Shown: one piece after another, positions 28,695 to 36,336 of the stretch | Layout: each line of letters starts with the position of its first letter | Numbering within the stretch: position 1 is the stretch's first letter | Assembly: GCF_001665235.1 (NCBI RefSeq) | Contig: NZ_LZSC01000014.1 | Coordinates: 1-55,485 of the forward strand | DNA length: 55,485 nucleotides | Source of the DNA: Mycobacterium sp. 1100029.7 | GTDB taxonomy: Bacteria > Actinomycetota > Actinomycetes > Mycobacteriales > Mycobacteriaceae | Direction of reading: 5' to 3' | Program-made: the position numbers and the translations under genes | The notes under the pieces: generated by a model | The model's database searches: none | Seen by the model: the letters and a program-made list of their open reading frames with translations, nothing else | Told to the model about the DNA's origin: nothing

Positions 28695-28733
28695 AGTGAA
28701 GTGAACCGGAGCGCTCGCCCCGTTTACTTTACT
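28695..28733. promoter_or_regulatory. Operator palindrome between tetR and SDR
   Basis: AGTGAAGTGAACCGG (28695-28709) mirrors CCGTTTACTTTACT (28720-28733), giving an interrupted palindrome of 39 bases centred near 28714 with about 80% arm matches. AAGTGAAC-type half sites repeat in each arm, so two TetR dimers might bind. Position between the divergent starts supports an operator for the adjacent TetR. Confidence 0.75.
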
Positions 28734-28751
28734 AGTTCTGAGGAGGCCGCC

Positions 28752-29666
28752 ATGGCTAAATGGACCACCGCGGACATTCCCGACCAGTCCGGCCGGGTCG
28801 CCGTCATCACCGGAGCCAACACCGGCCTGGGTTATGAAACCGCCGCCGCGCTCGCCGAGCACGGCGCCCATGTGGTGCTGGCGGTGCGCAATCTCGACAA
28901 GGGCAAGGACGCCGCGGCACGCATCACCGCAAGGAGCCCGCACGCCGACGTTGCGCTGCAGGAGCTGGACCTGACCTCGCTGGCGTCGATCCGCGCTGCC
29001 GCCGAGGAGCTGCGCTCCGCACACGACCGCATCGACCTGCTGATCAACAACGCGGGCGTGATGTGGACGCCGAAGTCGACCACCGCCGACGGCTTCGAGC
29101 TGCAGTTCGGCACCAACCACCTCGGCCACTTCGCCCTCACCGGCCTGCTACTGGACCGGCTGCTGCCGGTCGCCGGGTCGCGGGTGGTGACGGTCAGCAG
29201 CATCGGCCACCGCCTCCTCGCCGACATCCACTTCGACGACCTGCAATGGGAACGCAGCTACAACCGAGTCGCGGCCTACGGGCAAGCCAAGCTGGCCAAC
29301 CTGCTGTTCACCTACGAATTGCAGCGGCGGCTGGCCCCGCAGGGCACGACGATCGCCGCGGCCGCGCACCCCGGCGGCTCGCGCACCGAGCTGACCCGCA
29401 ACCTGCCGCCGCTGCTCGAGCGCATCGCGACTCCGGTGTTCGGACTGATGTCGCAGGACGCCGCGGACGGTGCGCTGCCAACGCTGCGCGCGGCCACCGA
29501 CCCCGGCGTGCTGGGCGGGCAGTACTACGGGCCCGACGGCTTCGGCGAAATGCAGGGCTCCCCCAAGATCGTGAGCTCCAGCGACAAGTCCCACGACGTG
29601 GACGTGCAGCGCCGGTTGTGGACGGTCTCCGAGGAGCTCACTTCAGTGGTGTATCCGTTCGACTGA
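28752..29666 (+). CDS. Short-chain dehydrogenase/reductase, paralog of Rv0439c
   Basis: This 304-residue SDR starts at ATG 28752 after AGGAGG at 28741-28746. It contains VAVITGANTGLGYETAAALA (cofactor motif), LINNAGVMWTPKSTTADGFE, the Ser in TVSSIGH, and the Tyr-x-x-x-Lys in AAYGQAKLANLLF. It is of the retinol-dehydrogenase/WWOX-like class. It is very similar to the SDR at 35377-36318, including KW-x(1-3)-ADIPDQSG at the N-terminus, so one copy arose by duplication. This copy alone has a TetR partner and operator. Confidence 0.9.
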   Translation: MAKWTTADIPDQSGRVAVITGANTGLGYETAAALAEHGAHVVLAVRNLDKGKDAAARITARSPHADVALQELDLTSLASIRAAAEELRSAHDRIDLLINNAGVMWTPKSTTADGFELQFGTNHLGHFALTGLLLDRLLPVAGSRVVTVSSIGHRLLADIHFDDLQWERSYNRVAAYGQAKLANLLFTYELQRRLAPQGTTIAAAAHPGGSRTELTRNLPPLLERIATPVFGLMSQDAADGALPTLRAATDPGVLGGQYYGPDGFGEMQGSPKIVSSSDKSHDVDVQRRLWTVSEELTSVVYPFD

Positions 29667-29673
29667 TGCAGAT

Positions 29674-29832
29674 GGTGCCGACCCGCCGCGCCCGGCGCTT
29701 GCGATCGGCACTAGGCCGGACGGTGCCGACCCGCCGCGCCCGGCGCTTGCGCCGCGCTTGCGATCGGCACTAGGCCGGACGGTGCCGACCCGCCGCGCCC
29801 GGCGCTTGCGCCGCGCTTGCGATCGGCACTAG
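29674..29832. repeat. GC-rich tandem repeat (48/59/52 bp units) at two gene ends
   Basis: Units start at 29674, 29722 and 29781, each beginning GGTGCCGACCCGCCGCGCCC and ending in TCGGCACTAG. GTGCCGA and TCGGCAC within a unit pair, so each can form a hairpin. The first unit lacks an 11-base inner duplication. The last unit's CTA is the stop codon of the M24 gene on the minus strand. It fills the 162-base gap between the SDR and M24 stops. Confidence 0.92.
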
Positions 29833-30533
29833 CGCAGGTCGAGCAACTGCTCGTAGAACCCGCCGAAGCCGCGCGGGCGGTCGACCAGATGGACCTCGAG
29901 GATCCAGTGGCTCGGCCGCCCGTTGCCGCCGGGCCGACGCATCGGCTTGTTCGAGCCGGGCGTGATATACCACTGCGCACCATCGCCCACGATCTTCTTG
30001 TGCGGAAACTCGCCGACCAGATGGCCGGCGATCGGGCTGCCCCACTCGAAGCCCTCGGCGACGCCCGCTTCGACGACATAGTCATACAGCTGCGCGCCGG
30101 TGACTTCCGGGTGCGCGTCGAAGTAGTCGCGGCCGGCCTGCCACACGCGCGGAAGTGCATCGCGCACAGCCGCTTTGGCCGGATCGTCGCCCAGCACGAA
30201 GGTCCGACCGAAGTCGGCCTCCCACTCTTCGAAGATGGGACCCAAGTCGAGAAAGGCGATGTCGTCGTCGGCGAGCACCCGGTCCGGCGGATGCTCCTTG
30301 AACGGCAGCAACGTGTTCGCGCCGGCCCGCACGATGCGCCGATGCCAGTGGCGGGTCACGCCGAACATCTCCGCGGCCAGGTCGCGGATCTCGTCGGACA
30401 ACGCCTTCTCGCCCACGCCGGGCCGGATCATGCCGCGTCGCTCGATCTCGTCGAACAGCTGCGCCGCCTTGTCCTGGGCGTCGAGCAGCCGCTGCGCGCG
30501 ATCGTCTTCTCGCCCTTTTTGGAAGGCCTCCAC
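29829..30533 (-). CDS. M24 family metallopeptidase-like protein
   Basis: This 234-residue protein has the pita-bread fold of methionine aminopeptidase/Xaa-Pro aminopeptidase. Likely metal ligands are the Asp pair in FLDLGPIFEEWEADFGRTFV, His in IAGHLVGEFPH and Glu in WILEVHLVD, so the metal site seems largely kept. It lacks the N-terminal creatinase domain of Xaa-Pro peptidases. The GTG at 30531-30533 gives EAFQKGRED. It is divergent from the cupin gene, with 31 bases between. It could hydrolyse proline-containing peptides; the substrate is unknown. Its stop codon lies inside a tandem repeat. Confidence 0.8.
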   Translation of the reverse strand: MEAFQKGREDDRAQRLLDAQDKAAQLFDEIERRGMIRPGVGEKALSDEIRDLAAEMFGVTRHWHRRIVRAGANTLLPFKEHPPDRVLADDDIAFLDLGPIFEEWEADFGRTFVLGDDPAKAAVRDALPRVWQAGRDYFDAHPEVTGAQLYDYVVEAGVAEGFEWGSPIAGHLVGEFPHKKIVGDGAQWYITPGSNKPMRRPGGNGRPSHWILEVHLVDRPRGFGGFYEQLLDLR

Positions 30534-30564
30534 TCACGCGATGCTAACTGGCAGGCTGGAATCC

Positions 30565-31056
30565 ATGTCGCTTGTCGTGCCGCCCTATCCGCCGCCCCGC
30601 TACACCGCCGCCGAGCCGGAGGTCAGCGCCTGGCTCAAGCGAGCCGATACACCGCCGGACTACGAATCCACCGGGGTCAAGTACCACTACCTCGCCAATC
30701 AGCAGGCCACCGACGGCGACTACGGCCTGTACCGCGTCGACATCGCGCCGGCCGGCGGCGGGCCCCCGGCGCACTTCCACCGGGCCATGTCCGAGGCGTT
30801 CTTCGTGCTCTCGGGGACGATGAAGCTCTACGACGGCACCGACTGGACCGACGGGCACCAGGGTGACTTCCTCTATGTTCCGCCGGGCGGCATCCACGGC
30901 TTCCGCAACGAGGCCGACGAACCCGCCTCGATCCTGATGCTGTTCGCCCCGGGTGCGCCGCGCGAGACCTACTTCGAGGGCTTCGGCGCGCTGGCCGACA
31001 TGACCGACGACGAACGCAGCGAGTGGTTCGTCCGACACGACAACTACTGGATCTGA
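30565..31056 (+). CDS. Cupin-domain protein
   Basis: This 163-residue single-cupin protein starts at ATG 30565. Cupin motif 1 is GPPAHFHRAMSEAFFVLSG near residues 69-87 with two His and Glu as metal ligands. Motif 2 is GDFLYVPPGGIHGFRNE near 103-119 with the third His. The fold suits a dioxygenase, isomerase or small-molecule binder; nothing in the sequence decides. Bases 31057-31131 downstream hold nothing visible. Confidence 0.83.
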   Translation: MSLVVPPYPPPRYTAAEPEVSAWLKRADTPPDYESTGVKYHYLANQQATDGDYGLYRVDIAPAGGGPPAHFHRAMSEAFFVLSGTMKLYDGTDWTDGHQGDFLYVPPGGIHGFRNEADEPASILMLFAPGAPRETYFEGFGALADMTDDERSEWFVRHDNYWI

Positions 31057-31131
31057 CCGTCGACGTAATGCTGCAGGTTGGGTGCAATCGCGGCAATCGC
31101 CAGGCTGCGCACGCAGTTCGCCGGCTGAGGC

Positions 31132-31839
31132 TCAGCAGCCGAGTTGATCTGCGAGATCGAGGAAATCTTGAGCGACCAGCCCGTAGGACGGCGCCGGCTC
31201 TGCACCATGTCCGGGACGACGCTCGTCGGGGCGAGGAACGAATGCTGTTTGGAATCCTTGTTCGTGAGCTCCTTGCACGTCGTAGACGTGGCAGGCGACG
31301 AGCATGATCTGTTCCGGCGGCAGTGCCAGCCATTCGGCCGCGCCCAGGTAGGTACGCGGATCGGGTTTGAAGGCGCCGAACATCTGCACCGACAGCAGTA
31401 GGTCGAACCGCAGACCGGCGGCTTTCACGGTGCGGGTCATCGCGGGGACGTCGATGTTGGTCAGGACGCCCACGGTATGGCGACCCGTCAGTCGTTCCAG
31501 GCCGGGGGCGACATCCGGCCAGGGACGACGTTGTTCTTCGAAGGCCAGCGCGATTTCGTCGATCTCGTCGCTACTGAAATCCGTGAGGCCGTACGACGGC
31601 AGCAGCGGCGTCAAACCCTCTCGATACACCTCACGCGCACTGCGCCACGGCGCGGCTTTGCCACCCTGGGCTCCATAACCGATGGTCTGCGCGTAGTGGC
31701 GGCGCCAGTCGGTCAACAGCCCATCCCAGTCCGCGTCGGGATGACGGCCGGCGTCCACCCGCCGGCACGTGTCGATCACCGACGTGTAGAAGTCGACACA
31801 GGTGCCCTGCAGATCGAACAGGATCGCGGTCGGACCCAT
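31132..31839 (-). CDS. HAD-superfamily hydrolase, haloacid dehalogenase-like type II
   Basis: This 235-residue hydrolase has motif I ILFDLQGTCVDFYTS with the nucleophile Asp near residue 8, motif II in VGVLTNID, the Lys in GAFKPDPRTYLGAA and motif III CHVYDVQGAHEQGF. This is the layout of L-2-haloacid dehalogenases, although the Gln after the nucleophile segment differs from the usual Asp-x-Phe/Tyr-Gly-Thr. ATG 31837-31839 has GGAGG five bases upstream; another ATG directly before it is too close. It lies 29 bases after the carrier gene on the same strand, so carrier and hydrolase may take up and process one organic acid. Confidence 0.85.
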   Translation of the reverse strand: MGPTAILFDLQGTCVDFYTSVIDTCRRVDAGRHPDADWDGLLTDWRRHYAQTIGYGAQGGKAAPWRSAREVYREGLTPLLPSYGLTDFSSDEIDEIALAFEEQRRPWPDVAPGLERLTGRHTVGVLTNIDVPAMTRTVKAAGLRFDLLLSVQMFGAFKPDPRTYLGAAEWLALPPEQIMLVACHVYDVQGAHEQGFQTAFVPRPDERRPGHGAEPAPSYGLVAQDFLDLADQLGC

Positions 31840-31868
31840 CATTGCCTCCAAGCTTGTTGAGCAGATTG

Positions 31869-33140
31869 TTAAGCGGCGAGACGATGGACGGCGGCAGCCG
31901 CCACGGCGGCCGCCGGCACCAGCACCGACACCGCGAACGCCCACAGCAGAAGCGTCTTGGTCACCTTGCCCCGGTCCTCGGGAGCGTTGCCCAGGACCAG
32001 CGCACCGCCGACGTGGACCGGGCTCATCACCGGCGTCGCCGCGGCCATCGAGACCGCCACGAGCCCCAGGAATAACGGGATTGCGCCGTGCGAACATAGC
32101 GAAATACACAGCGGGACAGCGACACCGACGATGACGACCGTCGAGGACTCCACATTGGACAGTATCGCGGTGAAGTACGTCAGCGCCGCGACGCCCCACA
32201 CGGGTCCGGATAGCGACAACAGGGCGTGCTTGAGAACTTCGAAGACACCGGCCTTTTCGGCCGCGCCCAGGTAGAGCAGCAGTCCGGTCACCAGGATGAC
32301 GATCGACCACGGGACTCTGCCCAGGATCGTCTTCTCATCCGGGCGGAACAGCAGCTGCAACAGGAAGGCAAGACCGACGGCCACCAAGCCGGCGTTAATC
32401 TTCGTCAGGACCGAACTGGCCGTCAACGCGACGAGCGCGGCGGCGCACGCCCACTGATACGGGACGCTGGCCGAGGGTGTTACCGCTGTCGACTCATCGC
32501 GCGGAGCCGCCGCGTCCAGGTCCAGTCGACCAGAGTGCTTGACAAACACCTCTTTTCGGTAGAACGCGACGACGAGCGCCGCGATGATCAGGTGTCCGGC
32601 CACGACGACGGCCCACAGTCCCCACGGTGAGTAGTGCAGGTGCGCCTTGACCGTCAGCGTGCGAATCAGGGCACCGCACGGGCTCAGCGGGGAGAAGCCA
32701 CCCGAAATGGCACCCAGCACGGTCGCCACGGACACCGCAATGTAGTTGATCCGATACGCAATGGCCAGCCTGGCCATCAGCGGAACCACCAGGGCCATGA
32801 TCGCTGACGGAAATCCGCCGACCGTGGTCAGTAGGAGTCCGAGTGCGAACCCGACCCAGGGCAGTACGTAGCGCCGAGATCCAATGAGCTTGGTGGACAA
32901 GGTGATCAGCCGATCAATGGCGCCGCTTTCCTGCGCGTGCGAAAAGAGTAGGCTGACGCCCACGATCAGCACGCAGAGGTCGGCGGGGAATGCGGCGAGC
33001 ACCTGCTGCGAGGACAGCGAGGCGACGCTCGCCAGAATCAGAACAGCCGCACCCGAGGTGATGCCGAGATTCACACCGCGCCACAGCGAGACAGCGAGAA
33101 TTGCTACGAACAGCGCCAAAGCCAGCGCGGTAACACTCAA
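31869..33140 (-). CDS. MatC/SLC13-like dicarboxylate carrier
   Basis: This 423-residue integral membrane protein has about 11-12 hydrophobic helices. The N-terminal third resembles the MatC_N domain of malonate/dicarboxylate carriers, and the paired motifs GGFPSAIMALVVPLMARL and ILSNVESSTVVIVGVAVP are the repeated substrate hairpins of the ion transporter superfamily. It begins at TTG 33138-33140 with AGGAAG upstream. It is followed by the HAD hydrolase gene. Likely import of a C3-C4 (halo)acid is inferred from this pairing. Bases 33141-33407 between it and the monooxygenase contain only a hairpin. Confidence 0.8.
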   Translation of the reverse strand: MSVTALALALFVAILAVSLWRGVNLGITSGAAVLILASVASLSSQQVLAAFPADLCVLIVGVSLLFSHAQESGAIDRLITLSTKLIGSRRYVLPWVGFALGLLLTTVGGFPSAIMALVVPLMARLAIAYRINYIAVSVATVLGAISGGFSPLSPCGALIRTLTVKAHLHYSPWGLWAVVVAGHLIIAALVVAFYRKEVFVKHSGRLDLDAAAPRDESTAVTPSASVPYQWACAAALVALTASSVLTKINAGLVAVGLAFLLQLLFRPDEKTILGRVPWSIVILVTGLLLYLGAAEKAGVFEVLKHALLSLSGPVWGVAALTYFTAILSNVESSTVVIVGVAVPLCISLCSHGAIPLFLGLVAVSMAAATPVMSPVHVGGALVLGNAPEDRGKVTKTLLLWAFAVSVLVPAAAVAAAAVHRLAA

Positions 33141-33365
33141 AACGCTTCCTGTTCTGCCGGATTGTTTGCCGTCCTGGTTTTACAGCGCCCGCACCGGGGG
33201 TCGGGTGCTGCGGCCGGCCGTCAGCTACCGGCGCAACCGCCCCCCGGCGCTGCGGGACAGGATGTTCGGCGAACCGCGGCGCACCCCGAGCCGCACCTCA
33301 GGCGGTGTCTGGCGGGGCGTCGAGCAATGTCAGCGAGCATGGCTGGCCGACGCGTTGTCCGGTGA

Positions 33366-33386
33366 CCACCCTTTGGATCAGGGTGG
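33366..33386 (-). terminator. Hairpin downstream of the flavin monooxygenase
   Basis: CCACCCT (33366-33372) and AGGGTGG (33380-33386) form a 7-bp stem with a 7-nt loop, starting 21 bases after the monooxygenase stop. It is a probable U-less terminator. Confidence 0.5.
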
Positions 33387-33407
33387 ATATTTCCCCGGGC
33401 GGGGCTC

Positions 33408-34850
33408 CTATCCGAGTAGGTGGTAGTCGCCGTCGACCATGGTGCGGGTGCGTTCGAAGAAGGTCCTGCCGCTGTAGGGCAATTGGGTGACGACCTTGCC
33501 GCTGGGGTGACGGAAGTAGTTCGTGCAGGCGAGCCAGACCTTGCCCTCCATGGCGGCCTGGATCTCGTCGTTGTAGCGCCGCTGCGCGTCCTGAGTGACC
33601 TCGATGCTGCACATCCTGCGCTCGTCCATCACGTCGAGCAGGTGGCGGATGTAGGTCGTCTGCGCCTCGTGGATGTAGATGATGGAGTTGACACCATTCG
33701 TGTTGGGCCCGTAGAGGATAAAAAGGTTGGGATAGCCGGCGACCAGCGTGCCCAGGTAGGCTTCGGCGCCGTCGCTCCAATCCTCGTGCAGCTGCCGGCC
33801 GCCGCTGCCGTAGACGTCGATGCTGGCGAGGTAGTCGGCGGCCTTGAACCCGGTGCCGTAGATGATCGTGTCCACCCGGTGTTCGACGCCGTCGGCCGTG
33901 CGCACCCCGCGCTCGGTGATCTCGGCGATCGGCGTTGTTTCCAGGCTGACGTTGGGCAACGTGAAGGTCGGGTACCACTCGCGCGACATCAACGGTCGTT
34001 TACACCCGACGGGGTAGTCCGGCGTCAGCTTGGCGCGCAGCTCGGGATCGGCGATCTTGCGCATCAGGTAACCGCGGGCGAGCTCAGTGGCCTCACGGGT
34101 CTGCGTGGCGTCCACGTCGAAACTCGACGACTCGTAAGCGTCGAAGGCTTCGTCACGCAGCTTGCGGGCCGCGGCCGGGTCGCGTTCGAACTCGGCGTGC
34201 TGCTCGGCACTGAACGGGAAGTCGAACCGCGGTGAAATCCAGATCGGTGTCCGCTGAAACACGGTGAGGTGAGCGGTTTCTCGCGCGATCGCGGGAACAT
34301 ATTGAATGGCGCTGGCACCCGTCCCGATGGACGCGACACGCTCCCCGGCCGTCGACTTGCGGTGATCCCACCGCGAGGAATGGAACTGCCTGCCCTGAAA
34401 GCGTTGCAGCCCAAGGATATCGGGCACGTACGGCACGTCGAGCATCCCGACGGCGCTGACCACGGCGTCGAACTCGTGCTCATCACCGTCCTCGGTGACC
34501 AGCGTCCAGCGCCGGGCCGTGTCCGACCAGCGCGCCGTCGTGATCGCGGTCTGGGGCCGCAGCCGCGCACCCAATCCGTGGTCGGCAGCCACCCGTTCCA
34601 GGTACGCCAGAATCTCGGGCTGGTTGGCGTAGGTCTTGCTCCAACGTGGGTTCAGCGCAAACGAATACGAATACAGATGCGAGGGCACGTCACAGGCCGC
34701 GCCGGGGAAAGTGTTGTGCCGCCAGGTTCCTCCGAACCCGTCGGCACGGTCGAAGATGGTGAAGTCGTAACCACCCGCGGCGAGCTGGATGCCCATCGCG
34801 ATGCCGCCGGCACCGGCGCCGATGATTCCGACGCGCGGCTTCACCCCCAT
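33408..34850 (-). CDS. FAD-dependent monooxygenase (Baeyer-Villiger/CzcO-like)
   Basis: This 480-residue flavoprotein has the FAD motif VGIIGAGAGGIAMGIQLA at residues 6-23, the region GGTWRHNTFPGAACD, and RFQGRQFHSSRWDH, a version of the Baeyer-Villiger fingerprint FxGxxxHxxxW. The NADPH motif is ASIGTGASAIQYVP. These enzymes insert oxygen into ketones or oxidise hetero-atoms with NADPH. Start ATG 34848-34850 overlaps the VOC gene stop by 10 bases, giving translational coupling. A longer upstream frame overlaps the VOC gene and was rejected. Substrate unknown. Confidence 0.9.
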   Translation of the reverse strand: MGVKPRVGIIGAGAGGIAMGIQLAAGGYDFTIFDRADGFGGTWRHNTFPGAACDVPSHLYSYSFALNPRWSKTYANQPEILAYLERVAADHGLGARLRPQTAITTARWSDTARRWTLVTEDGDEHEFDAVVSAVGMLDVPYVPDILGLQRFQGRQFHSSRWDHRKSTAGERVASIGTGASAIQYVPAIARETAHLTVFQRTPIWISPRFDFPFSAEQHAEFERDPAAARKLRDEAFDAYESSSFDVDATQTREATELARGYLMRKIADPELRAKLTPDYPVGCKRPLMSREWYPTFTLPNVSLETTPIAEITERGVRTADGVEHRVDTIIYGTGFKAADYLASIDVYGSGGRQLHEDWSDGAEAYLGTLVAGYPNLFILYGPNTNGVNSIIYIHEAQTTYIRHLLDVMDERRMCSIEVTQDAQRRYNDEIQAAMEGKVWLACTNYFRHPSGKVVTQLPYSGRTFFERTRTMVDGDYHLLG

Positions 34851-35320
34851 TGCGCGAAGTACGGTCGCTCGGGCCGGCTCTTTTCCACCAGGATGAACAC
34901 CACGCCCCATGGGTCGACGAACCAGCTGGTGCGCACCCGTGCGACATCGGCGATTCCGTTGACCAGGAAGCGAACTCCCTTACTTTCGAGTTGAGCGCGG
35001 GTGGCGTCGATATCCTCGCAGATCAAACCGACGTGCGAGAGCCCATAATCGGTCAGGGCCGCGTCGGTTCGCTGATCGCCGCCGTCCACGTGCAGGTACT
35101 CGATCACCTCCAGGACGCGGTCGCTGCCGTCGCCGAATCCGACAATGGCTGCTTTCATCGTGGGGTCCGAGACCAGCTCACCCATGTCGCTGCGAATGGC
35201 ATTACCGGCCATCACGTAGGGCGGCGACAGCACCTGCAGGCCCAATACGTCGCGGTAAAAGGCCACCGCGGCCTCACAATCCGGCACGCATACCCCGATG
35301 TGAGCCAGCCCGGTAATCAC
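34841..35320 (-). CDS. VOC/glyoxalase-like protein
   Basis: This 159-residue protein has two beta-alpha-beta-beta-beta modules of the vicinal oxygen chelate family: GLAHIGVCVPDCEAAVAFYRD at the start and LSHVGLICEDIDATRAQLES near residue 92. His in each module and Glu in LEVIEYLH and ILVEK are possible metal ligands, as in glyoxalase I or extradiol dioxygenases. Start GTG 35318-35320 fits the family; GTG 35353 would add eleven residues. It overlaps the monooxygenase gene, so they probably act on the same pathway. Confidence 0.82.
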   Translation of the reverse strand: MITGLAHIGVCVPDCEAAVAFYRDVLGLQVLSPPYVMAGNAIRSDMGELVSDPTMKAAIVGFGDGSDRVLEVIEYLHVDGGDQRTDAALTDYGLSHVGLICEDIDATRAQLESKGVRFLVNGIADVARVRTSWFVDPWGVVFILVEKSRPERPYFAQWG

Positions 35321-35376
35321 GTTCTCGACTCTACGTCGAGCGGCGCGGATCACCGAGGGTGCGTATGTTTTGGTCC

Positions 35377-36318
35377 ATGGCTGCGAACGACCTCACCAAC
35401 GACAAATGGTCGGAGGCCGACATTCCGGATCAGAGCGGCCGCGTCGCGATCGTCACCGGCGCCAACACCGGAATCGGGTACCACACGGCCGCCGTTCTCG
35501 CCGATCGTGGCGCGCACGTCGTGCTCGCGGTGCGCAATCTCGAGAAGGGCAATGCCGCGCTGTCGCGCATCGTGGCGGCCAGGCCCGGCGCCGACGTCAC
35601 GCTGCAAGCTCTCGACCTCAGTTCGCTGGACTCGGTGCGTGCCGCCGCCGATGCGCTGCGCGCGGCCTACCCGCGGATCGACCTGCTGATCAACAACGCC
35701 GGGGTGATGTGGACGCCCAAGCAGGTCACCGCGGACGGTTTCGAAATGCAGTTCGGCACCAACCATCTGGGCCACTTCGCGTTGACCGGCCTGTTGCTCG
35801 ACCATCTGCTCGGGGTGCGCGGCTCGCGGGTGGTCACGGTCAGCAGTCTGGGCCACCGAGTCCGGGCCGCGATTCATTTCGACGACCTGCAGTGGGAGCG
35901 CAGCTATCAGCGGGTGGGCGCTTACGGGCAATCCAAGTTGGCCAATCTGCTGTTCACCTACGAGCTGCAGCGCCGGCTGGCCGCGCGACCCGAGGACCGG
36001 CACACCATCGCCACCGCCGCGCACCCGGGCGGCTCCAACACCGAGCTGGCCCGCTACCTGCCCGGCGCCTTGCAGCCCCTGCAGGCGGTGCTCGGTCCGG
36101 TGTTGTTCCAAAGCGCGGCGATGGGCGCGCTGCCGACGTTGCGAGCCGCGACCGATCCGAATGTCGAAGGCGGGCAGTATTTCGGCCCCGCCGGCTTCCT
36201 CGAACAGCGGGGCCACCCCAAGCTGGTGGCATCCAGCGCGCAATCCCACGACGAGGAGCTGCAGCGCCGGCTGTGGACCGTGTCCGAAGAGCTCACCGGC
36301 GTCAGCTTCGGAATCTGA
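35377..36318 (+). CDS. Short-chain dehydrogenase/reductase (Rv0439c ortholog)
   Basis: This 313-residue SDR has VAIVTGANTGIGYHTAAVLA, LINNAGVMWTPKQVTADGFE, SSLGH with the catalytic Ser and AYGQSKLANLLF with Tyr and Lys. It is of the retinol-dehydrogenase-like class. ATG 35377 was chosen; ATG 35365 and GTG 35359 are in frame upstream. Place before moeA2 and length identify it as the Rv0439c ortholog, and the SDR at 28752 as the extra paralog. moeA2 starts 18 bases downstream. Confidence 0.92.
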   Translation: MAANDLTNDKWSEADIPDQSGRVAIVTGANTGIGYHTAAVLADRGAHVVLAVRNLEKGNAALSRIVAARPGADVTLQALDLSSLDSVRAAADALRAAYPRIDLLINNAGVMWTPKQVTADGFEMQFGTNHLGHFALTGLLLDHLLGVRGSRVVTVSSLGHRVRAAIHFDDLQWERSYQRVGAYGQSKLANLLFTYELQRRLAARPEDRHTIATAAHPGGSNTELARYLPGALQPLQAVLGPVLFQSAAMGALPTLRAATDPNVEGGQYFGPAGFLEQRGHPKLVASSAQSHDEELQRRLWTVSEELTGVSFGI

Positions 36319-36336
36319 CGGGAAGATAATGGGCCG

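Noticed and set aside
29674..29832. Possible CRISPR array
   Set aside because: The units are adjacent without unique spacers and differ in length; they form hairpins tied to a stop codon, so this is a tandem repeat.
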